A stretch of DNA of 64,000 nucleotides from Micrasema longulum (lineage: Eukaryota > Arthropoda > Insecta > Trichoptera > Brachycentridae). The translations under genes and the position numbers were made by a program. Below, in pieces: positions 59,032 to 64,000 of the stretch. How positions within the stretch are numbered: the stretch's first letter is position 1; each line of letters begins with the position of its first letter. The notes beneath the pieces were generated by a model. That model was not told the origin of the DNA and ran no database searches. It saw only the letters and a list, made by a program, of their open reading frames with translations. The DNA is taken from NCBI GenBank assembly GCA_022494885.1, contig JAGVSM010003797.1, positions 51,212 through 115,211 on the forward strand, in the 5' to 3' direction.

Positions 59032-62000
59032 CTAGTGGCGAGGAACATCGGGCTCCGCAGTCACTGTCCCAATACGTGCCAAGTAGCGTGAGCGGATGCG
59101 GTTGGAGTTAGCCGTGTCTGGATGGTCTTCTGTTCTCTCACAAGAGAATGTTTCTACTGATTCCGATTCTTGCAACTTTCTCATATCGTTCTCTTCACTG
59201 AAAACGCACGAGGCATATATGTAGTTTATTTAATAAAGAGGTGATGGAGTACTAACAGTCAAAAAATATAAACAGAAATGATGGATTTAAACTAAATCCA
59301 ACACGGTTCCCAGTATTAAAACACATGTGTGTTTTTACCAACTACACAGTGAAAACTCTAAATGAATTTTAAAAACATCTATCTTTGAACAGTAGTATTT
59401 AAAGGAAATATTTTTTGTTGTAGTATTTTTAATGTTACTCATCATTTGAGAATGATTTTAATCATAAAATCTTGACTAAATATATCATCGTTTCATGTCC
59501 ACACCTTAGTTGGAGCATTATGGTGTCAGGTTCGCGTCCCATAGTTCTGACAAAGTGCCGACAAACAGTCAGCAGCGGACGTCGATAAATTGGATGATTA
59601 ATTAAATTTAGCCTTACATTCTCTTTTTCCTCTGTGATGGTGTCATGTTGAGAATCCCCTTGTTAGCAGAATCCAAAATTGCAATAAAAGCAGCGGAAAT
59701 TAATGCAACTGAAAAAATAAATAAGTAGATTGTTAAACAAATAGCAATTTCAACAGTAAATAACGTATGCATGTGTTATAACTATCAATTCAATCCCAAC
59801 TTATTTTGCAATTTAGAACATGCGAAAAATTCAAAGCACAATCTCTATTTAAAAGACAGTTATTTATATTATATTTTTATTATGTACACCTATTAAGTTT
59901 TGGTTAATGAAGTCAGTTTAGCGAGCTTACAATATATTTACCTTGAAATTCTTTAAAATTGTAATAAAAATTATTCAAGGTAATTAGTATGAAAATTTCA
60001 AGGGCCGATAAGGTCAAAAATACATACCGAAAAGACACCCTAAGAAGAACATTTCCAGCATGAAGTATCCGCTATTGTCCACAATCATACCAGATATAAT
60101 GGAGACAATTGCGAGGCCCAAGTTCTGGACCGATTGGCATCTAAATAAAGTAAAGAAGTATCAAATTAATTACAATTAATAAAATAGTTTTATAAGGTTG
60201 ATCACTTTTAAAAATCTATTTTAATCTACGTAAATAAACTACTTCAACCTGGGCAATATATATTCTAATATAAGAAATTTAACATTATGATGACTGCTCA
60301 AATAGAGATAGATTACCACAGTGAAAATATTACTGTATCGGATATACGAGTATGTAATGGCCGAAAGTGTGGTAACGTATTTACAAGATAACAGATGATG
60401 ATGGAAAATAACAAAACTTACATTCCGTAGGCGGTTCCCAGCTGGTTTTCAGGAATTATAAGTGACACGAGAGGCCACAATCCGCTGGCGAGCATCGAGT
60501 ATGCCAAACCTAAAATGGTCTGCAAAACACACACATATTTTTATTAATGTATTTAGTCAATTTAATCAATTATATTATAATGCGACGTTCCTGATTATAA
60601 TTCCATTATGAGCTGTCTGATCATCTTGCTTTCATGTAACAAAAATAATCAAGATACGCTGCAATTGGTGTCCCAGTGCAGTGGCCTATGCACCATGAGG
60701 TGGGGAAACGGAATGATGATGATTGTATTTAATCAATATTTTTTTATGTTGTGATTTAAAATATATATATACACTCAAACTAGTTTATTTACGAGGAAGA
60801 TGGAACCGACTGAATTTGCTCATTACTCATTATACCAGAGAAAGGTTTTTTTTTTTAAATTGCCATTGCATATTGTCACTAAGTAAACAAATAAATATAC
60901 ATATAGTTTATACAGATAATTAAAAAAATAAAACTATTACAATGGACAGATTTAAGATTTTGATTTATCTGATCATGTTGTCATTTATCTTGGTCGTTCC
61001 CGTTCCACGTTACCGTTCATTCTCACCATATATACCTGATTTACTATTCTTTCGTCATCCATTCGTTCTACATGACCAAACCATCTCAGAGACCCTTTCT
61101 TAATCTTATCAATTATACACGACTCAGATTTACACTCTCGCCTGATTTCAACATTTGTAACCCTGTCATACATTGATTTTCCACATATTCTTCTAAGAGA
61201 TCACATTTTGACCGCATTCACTCGGCTATCATCCTTCCTTTGCCAGTTCCATGTTTCACTTCCATACATAAGTCTTGGAACTAAAATTCTATTGTGCACT
61301 GCCAGTTTAGCTTCGATTGACATATTTTTATTAGCTATTACTGTGCTCAGTGCGCCGTTCATTTTGTTTCCCGCATTCACTCTCCTTTCAACATCTTCTA
61401 CTCTTCCATCTCTTAAAAACATGCTTCCTATGAAAATAAATTTAACAACACGGTAAAAGAAAAAACATTTAAACTATGCATATAGTAGACAATAAATGAA
61501 AAAAGGGTTTTTTTAATATTTACCATTCCAATGTAAGGGTTCCAGAAAGTAAAGGTGAGTATTGAGTGTGCTCCGATAGTGATGAAAATACTCGCAATTA
61601 CCCAGTACAGATTCTTCCCCGTCTTATCTATGATAAATCCTGAGGCGGGACTAACGGCAGCCGACAGAATGTAAATTATGGAGTTCACTACGTTTGCATC
61701 TTCGGGAGAGTAATCAAATTTACGCTCGAAAAACATTCTAGAAAAAATGTAACCATCAATCGACTAAAAGAATAGTGTTAATCTTACACATTACTATATT
61801 ATATTGTAGACCTAAAGTAGTTAAATTCACTGATTAAAGAATTCAAAAGCCAGACTAATGACAATTTTTTTAGCTTTTTCAAATAGGCATTATAAATCTG
61901 CAAAAATAATATAATAATATATTTGTCTATCTTGATGACACCTCTTAAAGGTTAAATCCAATACTTGTCTATAAACGACCAAACAAACTTAACATAACTG

Positions 62001-63215
62001 CAAAAGAAGCAACCAAACAACCATTTTGATTATTTTAACTTGAGAAATTTTATAACTTGGATTTTTTGGAGCAACTAGCCATAACGCCATTATAAATTAC
62101 TTAAAGGACACTACTATAGTTTTAGGAGAGAAAGCTAAAGTTGAGTTGATTAAATATAATAAAAAGTTAGTAACACTGAAAACAAAGTTTTTCATTTCAT
62201 AATAATTGAAACTATTTCAGTGTTATTGAAATGTTGAAAGACAAAAATACTACGCATTGATCTCAAAGCTACGTACATTGTTAAAATATAAAAGATCTCA
62301 ATTGCATTAGCTTCATATTTTATATGAAATATCTTAATTGATAAGATCAAAGACTCTCCGAGAAACACTGATACCATCGGAGACTCGTTAATCATTTTCA
62401 AAGTATTACTGCCCAGATCATCAAAATTACAGACTACGGATTAAAAATGGAAGGAGAATATGAATGTTTGATGAATACAATGTATGAAGATATAATGGAT
62501 GAAATATATTATGATGTAGAATATAATGTATGTGGCAAGTGACAGACAGCCCTGATTTGTGAAAAATTTAAATTGCGTTTTTCTGAGGCAATAGTGTCTT
62601 AAATGATACATCCCGTATTTAATTGACAACTTTTTATGATTCTTTTTTATATATATATGATTTTTAAATAATTATTTTAGGTTTCATCTTTTCTAAAAAT
62701 TTCCTTAAATCTCGCGGCCAACTGGGAACTGACATAGCAATACCTAGCTGCACATAACAGGTTTTAAAAAAATCCTTACGAATTTTGTAAATCGCATTCT
62801 GTTGACAGTTATAAAGAATTACTGGCCCAGTTATATTTTGTTTTCTACATGTCTATGTGAGTGTTGCTAGTAATTTGTTATTGTTCCAAAAAATACATAA
62901 ATTACATTTCCAACAAGATGATACTCGTGGTCAATGGCATATTTTTAGTGTCACAATGATATGACACTTTCGGGCAATACAGAAACAGTTTTACTTACTT
63001 TCCAAGGGCGACAAAGGGGAATATGGCGACATAGTAAGCGACACAGATGACTGTCACCAGCCAGAACGTGTTGCTGAAGTGACGCACATCCGACAGCTTT
63101 ACCGGCTCTTCATCTTTTTTGTCATTATCCACCTTGTTTAGGATATGGTCGGCTCTCTTGTCCATCCACGCCAACACCAGGCCACAGATAAGGGACATTA
63201 CACACGTTATGGAGG
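59032..63215 (-). CDS. MFSD1: MFSD1-type major facilitator transporter, 3' part (partial)
   Basis: Coding exons in transcript order: 62999-63215, 61524-61737, 60422-60519, 60028-60140, 59618-59708 and 59032-59197, with GT/AG borders and joined phases, giving the last 299 residues. Earlier exons lie beyond 63215, probably past the window end. MFSD1 is a lysosomal dipeptide exporter that works with the accessory protein GLMP. Visible segments match human MFSD1 TM6-TM12: FWLVTVICVAYYVAIFPFV, NVVNSIIYILSAAVSPASGF, then DKTGKNLYWVIASI, LGLAYSMLASGLWPLVSLII, ENQLGTAYG, QSVQNLGLAIVSIISGMIVD, and a last helix FFLGCLFGVALISAAFIAIL. A hydrophilic tail of about 75 residues ends PDVPRH. One intron contains a LINE fragment, another a SINE tail. 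Confidence 0.92.
60590..60722 (+). repeat. SINE family B 3' fragment
   Basis: 'gatcatcttgctttcatgt', 'cagtgcagtggcctatgca' and 'gaaacggaatgatgatga' match the 3' end of 35816-36074. Confidence 0.65.
60955..61440 (-). mobile_element. Degenerate LINE C-terminal fragment
   Basis: The minus strand encodes, in two frames broken near 61175-61200, EAKLAVHNRILVPRLMYGSE (about 61270-61330) and DKIKKGSLRWFGHVERMDDE (about 61050-61110), then a GNVERERPR end. Same family as 12335-12855. It lies inside an MFSD1 intron in the same orientation as that gene. Confidence 0.85.
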
Positions 63216-64000
63216 CTGCAATAAATTAAACAGCTATATTAAATACCGAGGACTATAACATGTTTCCTCAAGAGAATATGGATATTATCCGTGGTTGAAC
63301 ACATTAGACTTCATACAGTAGTTTGAAGAAAAGAAGAAATGCATATTTGCTAATGTATTTTACAAATACAAATAAAATATAAAAACATTTTTTTTTTACC
63401 AGAGAAATGTTTGTGTTGCACATATTGTGGTTTTTAAAAAAAATCATTATATTTTAACAAATAAATAAACCAAAATTAACTTATTGAAAATATAATAAGT
63501 ACATATGCATATATTTTTTGTGCAATATGTAAAACTTCTCCATCAAAACATCACATGACCGTTTAAATGCCAGACAATATCAACAGATTTTGGAATGCTT
63601 TTGGGAAATGAAAATACTGTCAATAGGTATAAGTTTTGTTAAGCGGATATCATGCGGAATCAAAAGTGAAATAGTCTATTCATTTTAGGGAATGTGTTAA
63701 ATTGGCGGTAAAACATACTCTATATTTTTAATAAATAAACATGAAAATGTTTATGTTACATTGTACAATCTTGTGAGATATCGCTTGTGGCATAAAGGTT
63801 AAAACGAATGACAAAATATGAATTGACCGTGGAATGGGATAATTTATTTATTTTATAATTTATCATGTAATAGTAAAGGGTTTAACATACGAGGAAATTA
63901 CCAGGGGACAGATTATTGGTCGATGGTAGTGTCGTGGACTCTGAATTCGGGGTCTGATTCTAACCTCCCTTTACAACTTGTTTCCCTTCTTTTTTTTAAA
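63216..64000. other. Upstream intron or flank of MFSD1
   Basis: The missing 5' MFSD1 exons are not recognisable here, so this is most likely intron. AT-rich, with the SINE family C head at 63922-63985 as its only recognisable feature. Confidence 0.5.
63922..63985 (+). repeat. SINE family C head fragment
   Basis: 'gtagtgtcgtggactctga' with a B-box-like 'ggggtctgattctaacc' resembles the heads at 37214-37272 and (inverse) 54306-54462. The window ends before the body could be read. Confidence 0.45.

Noticed and set aside
62447..62542. 31-codon acidic, tyrosine-rich small frame
   Set aside because: Built from tatgaa/gatgaat-type simple sequence inside an MFSD1 intron; composition alone explains it.
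1..64000. Search for CRISPR arrays, operons, ribosome binding sites, rRNA genes or endogenous viral genes
   Set aside because: The window is a spliced eukaryotic nuclear region. No regular repeat-spacer array, polycistronic layout, rRNA segment or virus-like gene was recognised; the only evenly repeated DNA is the irregular array inside the hAT-like element.

Overview
This is an AT-rich animal nuclear genome window, almost certainly from an arthropod and probably an insect. The coding exons are GT/AG-spliced and much more GC-rich than their surroundings, the introns are long, and the non-coding DNA is full of tRNA-derived SINEs, broken non-LTR retrotransposons, a mariner remnant, a Penelope-like fragment and several small inverted-repeat elements. 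The protein sequences are insect-like, but I cannot name the order or species from sequence alone.

Layout. (1) 1350-4458, minus strand: sigma subunit of the AP-1 clathrin adaptor, five coding exons, the first of which codes only the initiator Met. (2) 5059-14308, plus strand: splicing factor SF3A3, ten coding exons, complete, head-to-head with AP-1 sigma across a 600-base divergent promoter. (3) 14309-17755: repeat-rich intergenic DNA. (4) 17756-44065, plus strand: a 26-kb gene of eleven coding exons. All splice phases join to give an 898-residue, single-pass transmembrane protein with a juxtamembrane cysteine cluster and a very long tyrosine-rich tail. Its architecture is that of a transmembrane SH2-docking adaptor (like PAG/Cbp, LAT or NTAL), but I do not recognise it as a named family. 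It is the most interesting object here. (5) 44066-48806: intergenic. (6) 48807-50399, minus strand: glucosidase II beta subunit, 530 residues in one uninterrupted exon ending in HDEL. (7) 50800-56382, plus strand: p24-gamma cargo receptor (TMED3/TMED7, p24-1 type), four coding exons, head-to-head with glucosidase II beta. (8) 59032-63215, minus strand: 3' half of an MFSD1-type lysosomal transporter, whose 5' exons lie past the window end.

Functionally, four of the six genes serve the secretory/endolysosomal system: AP-1 sigma in TGN-endosome sorting, glucosidase II beta in ER glycoprotein folding, p24 in ER-Golgi cargo transport and MFSD1 in lysosomal export. SF3A3 is nuclear. Nothing suggests they are co-regulated as a unit beyond the two divergent promoters.

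The introns of the tyrosine-rich gene hold most of the mobile DNA. I could pair up several unnamed inverted-repeat families by eye: a ~241-base element present twice, a ~415-base element present once whole and as two complementary halves, a 1.6-kb hAT-like element carrying an internal irregular repeat array, and several single near-palindromes. Exon boundaries were derived by reading frames, splice signals and phase arithmetic by hand; UTRs and transcription starts are not determined.
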